A stretch of 64,000 bases of DNA from Numida meleagris (taxonomy: Eukaryota > Chordata > Aves > Galliformes > Numididae). The notes beneath the pieces were generated by a model. That model did no database searches. It was not told where the DNA came from and saw nothing but the letters and a program-made list of their open reading frames with translations. The position numbers and the translations under genes were made by a program. The DNA lies in NCBI RefSeq assembly GCF_002078875.1, contig NC_034421.1, positions 10,284,872 to 10,348,871 of the forward strand. Reading direction: 5' to 3'. Position 1 is the first letter of the stretch, and each line of letters opens with the position of its first letter. Positions 13,701 to 25,000 of this stretch are shown piece after piece.

Positions 13701-16700
13701 AAATCAATCAAGGAGGGCAAAAAATAAAAGAGCATGGGAAGGGGAAGGAAGTCAAACAGAGCAGTGCAGAAGTTACAAAATCAGTCTCTTTTTGGGGACT
13801 CTTCAACAACAGGACAGAGGCAAACTGTCACTTCAGAGCAGTGAGTTCTGGTGAGGGGCTGCTACTCGCGAGGGTCTGTCTGGATCCTCAGCCCTGGAGG
13901 GACAGGAGGTGAGAAAAAAGGAGCTGCAAGAAGGGAAGCCGTTTAAAGATGGAATTGATAGAGGAGAGGAGTAGTTATAAAAGCAAAGCCATATTTAAAA
14001 CAAAAGGTAACTCAGAGCAGTCTCCAGCATTGCATTTCAAACTCTGAAAGATGCAAGCAAAACTAAAGCAAAAGAGACTCAGAGCTAAGTCAAGTCATTC
14101 TGCAACAGTTGAAATCTCCGCGATGTTGAACAGCTTGATTCCTATAATCTTGTGAACAATTTCCACAGCACAGAATGACTAAAATAGGATTTCTTGCTGT
14201 AGATCAAATCTAAATCATAGTGGTTTGGTAAATGCACCGCGCATGCGCCATGCAACTAACTTGCAGTTGTCTTGGATAGAAAAATAGTGGAGGCTGCTTT
14301 GCTTTAGATCAAATGCAGCTGGACGTGGTTTCAAGGTTCAGGCGAGACAGGTTGTAAAACCAAATGTACTGGAGTAGCTTGGCAGTTAGGCAGGGTATCG
14401 GTAACCAAGTTGCCTGTTGTGTTGGTACCAAGGGAGACAGTAAGATAGATGGGCCTTCCAAGTGCTTTCCTTTACCCAAGCTCTTTACAGCTGGTTTCTA
14501 TTAAATAAAAATAAAAATTAAAAAAATTGAGAAGGTCTTTAGTAAGTAGAACATGCAGAGCAGAAATGGCAAAGTAGCTCGAGACTTCTCCCTGCTGTGA
14601 TTCTCAGATGAATCCTCTACACCATTGCACCATGTACAATATAAGATGAATGACTGACCTGTGAATCTCACTCCATGTCACCAAGTATCTAAGAAAGCAC
14701 AAAGTGAGTAGTTCCAAGGAAATCAGCAATGGCAGACCCCATAAAGACTCTAGAGCAGAGCTTTCAGTAGGAGCTTGCAAAAATACCCACTGCTGTATGA
14801 ATCTCTAACAAAGTCTCTAGAGCCTACCTGGCATGGTGTTAGACTTCAGGGCCTGTAAAAGCACCAAATGCTTTTGTAGAAGATGCTGCATATTCAGGTA
14901 TTAAGGAAAAACTCCTTACATTTATCAAGGCACCTTGAGCGTTGAGGCAAGAGGTAAAAAGAGTACCAATAACTGCAGTCTGCCAAAACACTGAAGTAGC
15001 TTCCAGAGAAGGCAGGAAAATTCTAGTGTCAAAGCAGGTTCCTACACGCATCACATCACTCAAGGCAGCAGCCTTCAACCCTGGCAAAGCACTGATGGTT
15101 CTGCAAGGACTTCCTTTGCCAGGTACAATTAGGAAGAGATGTTGGGAGATATTAAAAATAAATATACATATGTTTGGTGGAAAAGGGAAATGATGAACAT
15201 AGGAGTCCTGCTTTTTGCTTAATGCAGCAACTGCAGACAGGTGTTACATTGTCTTTTACAAAGGACCCCAGACCAAGAAGTAAATGCTGACCATATATAG
15301 CCTGAAAAGCCCCTAAGATTTTTTTTTTTTAAAAAAAACAACCTCATTCATAATGCCCCCAGCATGAAAAAACACTCCACTACACCGGAGATAAGATGGC
15401 TTACCTGGAAAGCAAGGCATTCTGAACAATGGCAGCCTGCTTTATGCTGCAGTGTCAGCACCAACTGAATGCTTGCTGCTCGTATTCAAAATACAATCCA
15501 GCTTGTATTAAATATAATTAATATTCATTGCTACATATTGAGATTGAATAAAGGTAGGCAGATGCTGCATTTGGCTTTGACTTCACCTCTGTGGAAGTGT
15601 TAATCCTCGCTCTCATCTTGCCTCCCACAGTCTATTGCCAGTTCTACATCTATGTTTTTTAAAAGCCCAGCTTACCAAACTCCCCTAAATGTAAACTACT
15701 GCTGATAATAGGAAGGAGTGCAATGATGTGATTCCACCTGCAAACAACTCCACCAGTTTCGGTTCCATTTCAGGATTGCAGTTAAATTCATCCTTCCTAT
15801 TTTTAAGTCTTCAAATGGAATTGCCCCGGGGAGCCTTCCAGATGTTTATCTCTGTGCTCCCAGCCCTGCTCTTTCTATTAGTCTAATTGGTATCTTCCTC
15901 CTCTCTGCAGCACAGCACAATTCTGGCATTGCTGGTGTGAGGAACTCCTCCACAGACCCCACATATAGCAGCAGTTTTCCAGCAATTAACTCTCAGTCTC
16001 TGCTCAAATATGTGTAGTGATATCTGCAGCATTCCTATTTAAATATTCCTCTGAAAAGTATTGCAAAGAGGAGGAAAAACTCACCTCTCATTTGTTTTTG
16101 ATGGATTTTATGAAGCAAGAGTGAAGATACCTTTTTCATTCTGTCCTGGAGTTTTGTCTTGCTTGCGCTTTGCCCTCTCTGGCTTTGCTGGCTGGCACAG
16201 AGCATAGGAAAACCAGGGGGATGGCAGTGACAATAGGAGCTGACATCCGAACAATCAGGGGGCAAGAGTTCCTAATCAAACCTTTTCTTCCACCTCCTAC
16301 TGACCTCAAATTCCTAATAATACTTAGGAGACAGCTTTCTCAGGGAAAAAATCAACAGTCATATCCCTATCAAAAACCAGAGGACTTCAACTTCAGCACT
16401 TTCCTGTAGGAACAATGAAGCTTCATCATATATTCCTTTCACACATACACACAAAAACTGAGAAAAAGACTTTTGTCTATTGCACTGAGAATTTCTGACC
16501 TGAAATCAAATCTCAAGACACTGAAGGACACTGCACTGCCTCTTGGATCTGCCTGCACAGAGCTCCCCGCAGGATCAGGGCTCGCAGTTGAAAGTTACAA
16601 AAACAGCCATGTCCTCTAGCACCCGGTTTTATCCACTGCAAAGCAAAATCTATTTTCCCAAGTTTATCTTTAAACAGTTTCTTTCTGTTATTAGATTCAC

Positions 16701-17037
16701 TTGTTCTAATTTATTCCCTCTCTAGGATCTCTTCACTGCTGCTTACAACAAAAAAGATGAATTCAACCTATGCTAGAACATTCATTTAGAGCAAAAATGC
16801 CAACTGCAGACATCTCAGTTGCCTTGTTCTATTTAATCACTGCAAGATTTTGTGAGGTTTGCTTGTTAAACAGGCCACAAAAATAATCCTCAATAGTGGA
16901 ATCTGATCCATCCATGCAGACTCCACTGACTTCACTGGGTTTACACGGGCTGATCAAATTGCAGGATCAGTTCCTACATTTGTTCTGAACTCTGCCAGAT
17001 TGTAAATAGGAGATTGAAAAGAAATCAGATCCACTTC
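10727..17037. other. Intergenic DNA, no supportable gene
   Basis: No coding exon, RNA gene or clear transposon was recognised. Items seen: an isolated AATAAA at 12,073-12,078 after a C/T-rich stretch (11,730-12,060), a perfect NRF1-type palindrome at 14,239-14,248, a T12/A8 tract at about 15,319-15,338, and AT-rich unique sequence at 15,480-15,560. The minus- and plus-strand open frames here are short and lack recognisable domains. Confidence 0.55.
14239..14248. promoter_or_regulatory. Perfect NRF1-type palindrome
   Basis: The 10-mer GCGCATGCGC is an exact palindrome and an exact match to the known NRF1 recognition sequence. It sits in otherwise CpG-poor intergenic DNA about 9 kb upstream of the USP7 CpG island, with an extra CG just 5' of it. 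The sequence match is direct; binding or enhancer function is inference. Confidence 0.45.
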
Positions 17038-17045
17038 TTAATGCA
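17038..17045. repeat. Left 8-bp target-site duplication of the hAT element
   Basis: TTAATGCA here is repeated exactly at 18,068-18,075 on the other side of the element. Eight-base duplications are the signature of hAT transposases. Confidence 0.85.
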
Positions 17046-18067
17046 TGGGTGTCCAACCTTTTAGTGTGCCTGGGCCACACTGAGTAAAGAGGAATTGTCT
17101 TGAGCCACATAAACATAAGCTGCTCTGAAAGTAATGCCTCCTATTTATTTCCATGGAAACTACAACCAATACAAAGAGGACAACAACACTATTTGATGGA
17201 ACAAATCCTCAGCTCCAAAAGGCTGTTTTTCAACACAGTCACCTCTGTTAGCTGTGCATGTTTGCCAGTGATGAACAAGAACCTGCATGCCATGCTCATA
17301 AAAATCTGCACCAGCGGAGGTGACCCACTGTCATCCCTGCTGAAATGCACCACCCACCCCTCACTGTGCTCACATCCGCTCTTTGGTCTCCATAAACGTT
17401 CAGCAAATGTCAGTGAATGCCAATGGGTGCCATTTTTTCTGCATGAAGGAATTCAGTGACACACCTTTGCTTCATGCGCACTGCCATGTCAGACGCCATT
17501 TTGTCAGAGTGCCCCTCTGCTGCCATCTGCCACACGACAACAACACACAAAGGGATGTTGGTGGGAAGGTCCAACCTCTGCTGCCATCCCACCAACATCT
17601 GCCATCCGCCATCACACCAACATCCCATCCCATCTGCCATGCGTCTCTGATGTCATGGGCCAATATCATAAAACAGAAGGCATTACTTTCAGAATGAAAA
17701 AATTGAAAATTTGCAGGTAACATATTTATATCAACTGAAAATGGTGCCGTGAAGATAAACTGATGAGATTTTTGGCAATCTTGAAATTCTCAAACTCCTT
17801 TATCAAACCTGACAGCACGGCTGCGTGTTCTTTGCTGTTCAGAGCACTGCGCATAGCCCATGTACCAAAATGCATACAACTCTTTGCCATCACTTGAGTC
17901 AGCACGGCGCAGCACTGCCCTCCCCATGCCCCAGTTTCAGTCGGTGCAGCGTTAGTAGCAGTTTGGCTGTTGTGAGTGATGGGTGTGTGCCCCGAGGCCA
18001 CTGCACGGTGCAGAACCACCTCTACAGCACGGGGCAGAGGGCAGCCCGCGGGTTGGATGTTCCTGCC
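17046..18067 (+). mobile_element. Composite hAT element carrying a mariner (Charlie-Galluhop type)
   Basis: The element begins TGGGTGTCCAACC and ends with the imperfect inverse, GGTTGGATGTTCCTGCC. It is flanked on both sides by the identical 8-mer TTAATGCA. Terminal inverted repeats containing GGTGTCCAACC plus an 8-bp duplication identify a hAT (Charlie-like) insertion. About 70 bp from the left end it is interrupted by a mariner with its own inverted repeats (17,116 to about 17,700). The remainder, about 17,701-18,067, is the hAT right part. It contains no intact transposase and must have been mobilised in trans. I recall such composites in chicken as Charlie-Galluhop; the name is from memory, while the nested structure and target duplication are read directly from the sequence. 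Strand is arbitrary. Confidence 0.85.
17116..17700 (-). mobile_element. Mariner copy 2, nested inside the hAT element
   Basis: The left edge reads TAAGCTGCTCTGAAAGTAATGCC, shortened here to its recognisable GCTGCTCTGAAAGTAATGCC core. The right edge carries the inverse, GGCATTACTTTCAGAA. Its interior matches copies 1 and 3 in reverse complement; for example, the block with CTCACTGTGCTCACATCCGC at about 17,360-17,380 corresponds to the transposase N-terminal region on the minus strand. The catalytic region is missing, as in the other copies. The right end is somewhat decayed, so its exact boundary is uncertain by about 5 bp. Confidence 0.8.
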
Positions 18068-18075
18068 TTAATGCA
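18068..18075. repeat. Right 8-bp target-site duplication of the hAT element
   Basis: TTAATGCA is an exact match to the copy at 17,038-17,045, and together they bracket the composite element. No substitution separates the two copies. Confidence 0.85.
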
Positions 18076-21000
18076 TGATGGATAATTCTAACATGATAAC
18101 AATTCAATATAGCTGTAGCATCGCCCATGCTTCTGTTGCCCCAGACCTGTTTTCAGAGCTTGTTAAACCATCAGGATGAAGGGAAGACCAGGGTGAAGAT
18201 GAATCAGTGCAGAGAGGAGGCAATCATTAGTGTGCACCCTCAAAGGAAGGAGAGGACTTGTGGAGGCAGGGTCTTCTCAGGAAGAACCAGAGTCAGGAGC
18301 TTGGTGCACAAAAGCTAAACAGTATCCACGTGGGGATTTGATGTGCAGCCAGGCAAAGAGACGTGATTTCAGGGAAGAGAACTAGTCTGAATTTTCAAGT
18401 ACTCTGATTTTTTATGTTATGTTTTACGTTCATTTTCACTTGAACATAGTAAGTTGCCTTTACTTAGCAGCACTAATGTGGAAGACTTAGTCAACATGAG
18501 AAAATGTTATTTAGCGGAGACAGTATCTCCTTGTGTCCTTGACCCTTTTGACTAAATTGGCCAAACAAGCAGACAGCCACATTTACAGATGCACAACTAG
18601 CTCCTGTGCTCAGTAGACCCAAGCTGAACCTTTGTTGCGGTCTTCTGGCTCAGCCAGCTGCTGCTTGGAGAGGTGGCACGGAGGAGCTCTGCAATGAAGC
18701 CAGGAGCTTGAGTCCCCTCTCCTAAGTCCCAGCCTGATGCCTTAAGAGCAAAGTTTCTGTTCTTCAAGAGCCTCCTGGGTAGACAGCACAGAAACACATT
18801 CTTTGGTATCCTTCACAGCTGAACAGACAAGTAGCTAAATACCCCTGCAGGCAGTATTTGCTTTTCGATGTCAAAAGTCGAGAGACTTAAAAATTAGCAA
18901 AATTACAGAAAGGTGAGCGCTTGCTATACTGCAACAGGAAAATTCACCTGATTTTCATCTCACTGCTCTGTGCCATGCTTCCTTGGATGTGTCCAGTCCC
19001 ACAGCAGCGATGTGCATATGAGTTATGAGGCTGCAAGAGCACTGCCTGTTGGGACACACGGGGTGCATCTGCCCAAAAGTGATATGGGGATGGCTACAGT
19101 AAAAAAAAAGCAACTTTTAGCACAACAGGCTACATCTTATGTGAAAATTGAAATTTTACTTTTTAATAGCTGTGAAATGGTATGTTTTGACTTGGTGAAA
19201 GTCATATGAAAGATGTGGCTTTGGGAATCTGCTCAAAAAATGTACTTTAAATCATGTTGTAAAGCTTGAAACTATGGGATGCATTCAGATGTAATGGGTT
19301 TCCCACCTTTTATTATTAAGGAATAATGATTTATATGTCTCCTTAAAAGCTAACGGTTGTTCAATTAAAGAGAAATCATTAAACCAAAGAGCTCTGAATT
19401 GCAAAGTCCTCTGAAAAAGATTGTAATTATATATTTTTCCCATTTTCCTGTGAAAACAGAGCTGAAGTTATGGCACAGTCTACATGTCTGTCAGATTCTA
19501 AAAAAAAGTAACTCATGAAGGGGTAGATGACTGAAATATTAAATATCTGCAAACTTTGGGGAAACTGCTGGCTAATTCATTAATCACATTCATTTCAGTT
19601 GGAAACAGCTTCCAAAGGCCACTGGATCCAGCCCAGAGAAATACTGGAGATATCTGGAGCTATTTGTCACTTTGTGGTAACAAAAAACAAGATAATCAGG
19701 GGTTACTGCAAGATTTTGAAGGTTAGAAAATGTGGAAAATACATTCATAGGGCATGAAATGCTGTCCATCCCACCAGGTGTGCACCAAGCTGTTAAATAC
19801 ATGCATTGGAGCAAAGAGGTTGACCACTCTTTCCATGCAGTTCCGTATCTTTAACGTTTCCTGCCTATTGCTGATTGCCTGCCTGTCTCATGTGCTCCCC
19901 TCTCAGCTTGAAGGGGTTCACAAGGGCAGCTATCCCCTGCTTCAGCTGGAAGATCTCTCTGGAATTGCACTCACCTAAAGAGCTCAGGATGCTTGATTCT
20001 TGGATTCCCTAGATACAGTGTCCTGAGATCCACCTGGGTACAGTGCAGGCCAGGCAGTGTGTGCAATGTGGCAAAGTATCAGAAGAGGAGGGACCAAGGG
20101 GATGGACCAAGGGGATGAAGAGCTTCTGGCAACAGTGAGAATGTTTTACCCTACTTCTACCACTGTTGTACCCAGCATCTCTGGTCATGGAAGAAGCAAA
20201 ACCCCAAGAGCCCAGAGAGAGCCTGATGGGACAGCAGCCTCAGATACCCATACTGAGTGTGGTTAGGAGTTAGGGCTGTGGTGTAACCATAGGCATGGGC
20301 CCATGAGTGCATGCTGAATGTCTTGGGAAAGCACGTTGCTGGCACAGAGGCATGTTTGCATTAACATATGTTCACCCAGAAACATGGCAGAATACACTGC
20401 ACAAGTGGTAACCCCAGTTTTGCTGGTTTAGTGTGCCTATATTAAGGGTGTGCGCTGGTGTAATTGCCCTTCTCTAATTACAGGTTTATAAATTTCCTTA
20501 ATTATAGACATGACCATCTGCACTCATTACAGAGAATCAGAAGTGGGGCTGGAGGTGCAGAGCCTGGCCAGGAGAGGACATCTGTGCTCTCCTGAAGCTG
20601 GGGCAGCACACGGAGCCAGGCGGGAGGCAAGATTCCCCGAGAAATGGAAGAGCGGGAGGAAAGGAGCAGAAGGGCAGAAATGCTGCTGGGCACGTTCTGC
20701 CACGGCCACAGGACCCTCAGCCCCGGTTTCTGTGGTTCCCCCATATGCTTCAGCAAGCCCAGCAGGACCGGGGTCTCCCAGCTGGGATCGGCCACAGCCG
20801 GGACACAGGTCCTGGCAGATGCTGCCCTGAGTGCTTCAAAAATAAACAGACTGAGCTGGATTTACTTTTAATTTCAGGGAGGCTCAGGAACAGTCAGCTT
20901 CACAAAAGGAAGCCCATTTCTTCAATGGCATTTTAAAGACGATAGCACCTCTTCATCTCTCTTTACGGTGACTAATGCAGAGGGAATGCCGGGAGGCAGC

Positions 21001-23270
21001 CCTGTTGACCCTGGAGCACAAGGGGAGGAACTCCTCTGTCTGGCTCAAACCTGGAATACAGAATCCTTCGCTCAGGTGCAGCTTCACCAAATTCCCAGTT
21101 CTTTGTGTGGGCATCAGGACAAGGAGGGAGTGGATTAGTTCACATGTCAGAGGCCTAAATTTAGACAAGATTCAATAAGTGGGCGTAGGGAATGAAGAAG
21201 TGAAAAAGGAAGAACAAAAATAAAACTGATAGCAACGGATACATAGACTGTATTCATCATGTCCCCACTTGTGATCTGTAATTCTGGTTTTTTTTTCCAA
21301 ATACCAGTAATCTTCATTGGGTGTCACACAACTCTCCCATGTGAGGCATTTACCATCAGCAAGCCAGAACTGTCTGCAGGAGCACGCGGCCATCGAGGAT
21401 GGGGTGTGCAGCACAAAGCAGAAGGTATTTGTGGATCAGCTGGATGGGTGATGGATGTCGCTGCTGGAGCAGAGGCTGGGCCACGTGCTGGCAGCAAGGA
21501 CATGGCCAAGGGGCTATGCAGAAGGTGGCCAGCCCTTCCCATAAAGCACAGTGTTTGCATCCTGCACCGGAGAGAGGTGAACAGCGGGGAGTTTCACAAG
21601 GAGTGGCAACAGGCCAGAAATACTTTGCAGAAGTATTTTTCATAAAGCTGGGATAAAATGTTAGCATATGTTCCGATCTGGACTTCACCTTCCGCTTGGC
21701 AATTGGTAAGATTTGTATTTCCTGTCCAGGAACAATCGAATCGCAGTGCTACGACCACCAGCGGGCTGCCTAACATGCTCACAGTTAAATACTTCACAAA
21801 TGCATGCGAGACAATTATACACACTACATTTATTCCCTCTTAAGTATATGTAGCCGAATCAATTTTTGATTGTTTTGCTCACAGCCATTCTGCATTCTGC
21901 GTGGACTCTGACGGAGTTCACTTACAGAAGGATTATGCAGAAAGGGCAGTGCTTGGTAGTGACACTCCATCTTTACAGGAAAATCCCTGCCCCTCTTCCA
22001 CGCTGCTCCTCCACAACAGCAGGAGAACCCAACGATTTTGGAAAACTCAGCTGCCTTAAAGCAAACTGAAACAGAGAAACTTTCCTATCTAACTAAAATG
22101 TTTTAGTGCTTATGATATCACTGGCTTATGGCTGTCTTTAGGGATTTGTTCTTCTTTGCAATAGTGACAATGTTTTCCTCTGCTGATCCTTTTCTACAGC
22201 TCCGCTGCCTGTGGCTGAAGAATCAGCAGTAATCCAGAGCTCTCTCATTGTGACATACCCGTCCGTCCTGTATTGGGAATCACTGGTGTAGGACAGACGG
22301 AGGGATGAGTTCAAACCTGTGTATGATTTAGGAGGCTGGAATGGAAGTCGTTAGGAAAGAGCAATTGTTCAGGGAGGTAATGATAGGGAAAGACTGGCAG
22401 TGGGGAATTCAAAGTTCAGGACGTTAAGAAACCAAAGATCTCTGCATAAATCTGTCCTAATCCTGATCCTAAATTTCCCCCTTCACTAGAAGCTCAGGTT
22501 CAACAGATTTATCACTTTTTTTTGTCCAGGTCAATAGCAGGAAAAAGTTTGTAAGTTATTTTTCTTTGAACAGCTTTTGAGAATTGTGAGGAACAACATG
22601 GAAAGTCAGAACACAGTACTTGAAAGGCAAACCATCAGAGTAACTTTCTAAAAGCTGATCTTCCCACTGACATCCCCAACCTCCGTTATTTTTCCTCTTT
22701 ACAGCCCTGGATTTCTGCTAAGGCAAGGGGATGTTATTTTCCTGTCCTGCCCACCCTGCAGACTCCTGCGCTGCTGAAATGCGTCCAACTGGAGCCCAGA
22801 CAAGCCAGGCCTGTCCCCCAGACCGGGTGTGATTTGCTCATTTTATAAACTGGAAAAACAAACAAACTTCTCAATCACTTATCCGCTCGCAGTCAGAGCA
22901 GCACTGTCTGCTGGGGTGCACTGCCAGGCCCTTCAGGAGGCCCAGTTTGCAAGTCCTGAGCACTTCCCTCCAGATCCTCCTCCTGCCCAGGCTTTCCAAT
23001 ACCATGAATTGAGCACTGTGCTGCTCAGTGCCACCCATCACTGTGCCCCTCTGTGCAGTCTCCCTTCACGCTCTGCCTCAGGCGGGACCGGCCAGGCGTT
23101 ACTTGTTCACCCACACCCTTCCCTTCTCCTTCAGCACAGGAACGCAGATCAGTCTCTGCCACAGTAGGAACTCTGTCCTGTGCACGAGGCTCTTGCAAAA
23201 CAATGGTATCCGGGCAGGGCACAGCCTTGTTTACAGACTTCTCTCCTGCCTCTTCCCACACGGCACACAC
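18076..23270. other. Upstream flank of USP7, no supportable gene
   Basis: This is unique sequence without a recognisable gene. GC content rises in patches at 20,520-20,830 and 21,380-21,560 and again from 22,700 towards the CpG island. Seen in it: a tandem GGACCAAGGGGAT pair near 20,091-20,119 and a weak CTCF-like word at 21,754-21,768. AT-rich DNA at 19,260-19,600 shows no structure I can name. Confidence 0.55.
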
Positions 23271-23703
23271 AAACACCCTTCTCGCGCCCGCCCGCCTCCT
23301 TCCACGCGAAGCCCAACTCAGGCACGGCCCGGCCGAGCCCGGCGTCTCCCCTGCGCGCGGCGGGCCGGAGGCGCCCGGGCCGGGCCGGGCCTCGGGGCGT
23401 CGAGTGGCCCCGGAGCGGAGCGCGGAGCGGCCCCGCCGAGTCCCAAGCGAGCGCTGGGCGCGGCCCGGGCGGCGCGGTCGGGAGGGAGCAGCGGCGGCAG
23501 CGCTCCCCGCGCGGGGCTGCGCGCAGGTGCTGGAGGCTGCGGGGAGGCCGCGTCCGGGCCCGGCAATGCGGCTCCGCCCCTCGGGCCCTCCTGTGGCGGC
23601 GGCAGCGGCTGCTGTTCCCGGCGCGGCCGCGGCGCCGCTCCCCCTCCCCGGCTCGCTGGGCTGCCCCTCATGCGGATGTGACATTTCACGGCGTTTACCG
23701 CAG

Positions 23704-23714
23704 CCGCCATTTTG
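23704..23714 (-). promoter_or_regulatory. USP7: YY1-type site
   Basis: CCGCCATTTTG on the + strand is the reverse complement of the YY1 consensus AAnATGGCGG. In vertebrate CpG-island promoters this motif is typically found within a few tens of bases downstream of the transcription start. I therefore infer a USP7 start close to 23,690-23,710, giving a leader of about 580 nt. I found no ATG between 23,679 and the USP7 start codon, so a transcript starting here would have a leader free of AUG uORFs. Confidence 0.5.
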
Positions 23715-23833
23715 AGACACTGAGCGCTGGCGGCGGCGGAGCGGCAGCAGAGCGCCGGGCCACAGGCAGCCGGGGCGGCCCGCGGGCCGGGAGGAGCGAG
23801 CCGGGCGTCGGCCAGCGGCTGTGCCGGGGCGCT

Positions 23834-23859
23834 GGGGGGGCGGGAGGGCAGAGGAGGGG
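23834..23859 (+). promoter_or_regulatory. USP7: Potential G-quadruplex in the USP7 leader
   Basis: Four runs of at least three G are separated by loops of 1, 1 and 7 nt, which satisfies the usual G3+N1-7 pattern. It lies on the sense strand, downstream of the inferred start, so it would be present in the mRNA leader and could affect translation. Folding is inferred, not shown. Confidence 0.4.
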
Positions 23860-24286
23860 CCCCGCGGCGCCTCCCCGACTTCGCAGCGCCGGGGACACCT
23901 CGCCGGGGGAGGGGGGAAGCGCCGGGCGCAGCCGCCGGGCCCTGACTCCTGATCTCCCGTCCCCCCTCCCTCCCCTCCTCCCGGTCCCCTCCCCTCCGGC
24001 CCCCGGGGCAGCCGCCGCCCCCGGCCGGTCCCTCCTCCCCACCCCCTTCCCCAGACCGGGTGCCGCCGCCGAGATTGGGCGAATAGCGAGCAAATACGTG
24101 CGCGTCTCGCTGCCTCCCCCGGCTGCCCGCTCCCTGCCCGCCGGAGCCCAGCCGCAGCCCCCCGAGGCGGGCGCCCATCCCCGGCAGCTGCCCGGGCCCC
24201 GCCGCTCCTCCGCCCCGTCCCCTCCCGACGCAGCCCCGCAGCCCCCAGCGGGAAAGGCCCAGGCCGCCGCCGAGCCCGAGCCCGAC

Positions 24287-24365
24287 ATGAACCACCATCA
24301 GCAGCAGCAGCACCAGAAGCCCGGGGAGCAGCAGCTGAGCGAGCCCGAGGACATGGAGATGGAAG
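24287..24365 (+). CDS. USP7: USP7 coding exon 1 (residues 1-26 and first base of codon 27)
   Basis: It starts at the ATG in the context CCCGACATGA (C at -3) and encodes MNHHQQQQHQKPGEQQLSEP followed by an acidic EDMEME segment, a clear match to the vertebrate USP7 N terminus. The Gln tract is interrupted by His (HHQQQQHQ), whereas human, from memory, has an unbroken Gln run after MNH. Ser18, a known CK2 phosphorylation site in human USP7, is present with the acidic residues EPED after it. The exon ends at GAAG followed by the donor GTGAGG, leaving phase 1. The ATG was chosen because homology begins exactly there. The frame nevertheless stays open upstream to 23,180, so an extended product from a near-cognate codon cannot be excluded. 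Confidence 0.95.
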
Positions 24366-25000
24366 GTGAGGCCCCGCGCGGGGGCCCCCCAGGCCCTCAA
24401 CTCCGCTCGGAGTTCCCCCCGCGGCCCCCGGCCCCCTCGGGAGCTGGGAGCGCGCTCCGTGCCGCGCGAGCGGGGGCTGCTGGGGGCCGGGGTGGGCGAC
24501 GCGGCGCCGAGCGGGGAAAGTTGGGGCCGCGGCAGCGTGCTCGGGGCCGGGGGGAGCCGCAGGAATTTGAGCCGCGGTTGGGGGAGGGCGCGGGGGAAGC
24601 GCCGTACAAAAGGGGATCCGCGGCCCCGGGGCAAGGTGCGCGGCAGCCGCCGGGAGCGGGGCGGGGGGCGGCGGCTCCGCGGGAAGCGGGAGCTCCGCGC
24701 GCGCGGCTCTGCGCCCGGCGTCGGCGCAGCGGGCGCGGGGCTCGGGCTGCGGCAGGCGGGGAAAGGGCCTCGGAGCGGCCGTGGCCCCGGGAGAGGGACT
24801 GCCGGGGGGAGGGCGACGCCGCGGGAAGCGCCCGGGCTCCGCTTTCCGGTGGGGCGCGGGGCCGCGGGGCCCGGTCCTGGTTCTGGTCCGCCGGCCCCGC
24901 GCCGAGCTCTGGGAGGAGACCGGGGCCGGAGGTGCCGCGCGGGGCCGGGCCGGGGCCGCTCATTGTACGCCCGCCGCCACGCCGCTCGCCATTTTTAATT

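Noticed and set aside
23318..24634. 438-codon minus-strand open frame over the promoter
   Set aside because: Composition is Gly/Ala/Pro/Arg low-complexity, as expected from the complement of a CpG island. There is no domain and no splice structure.
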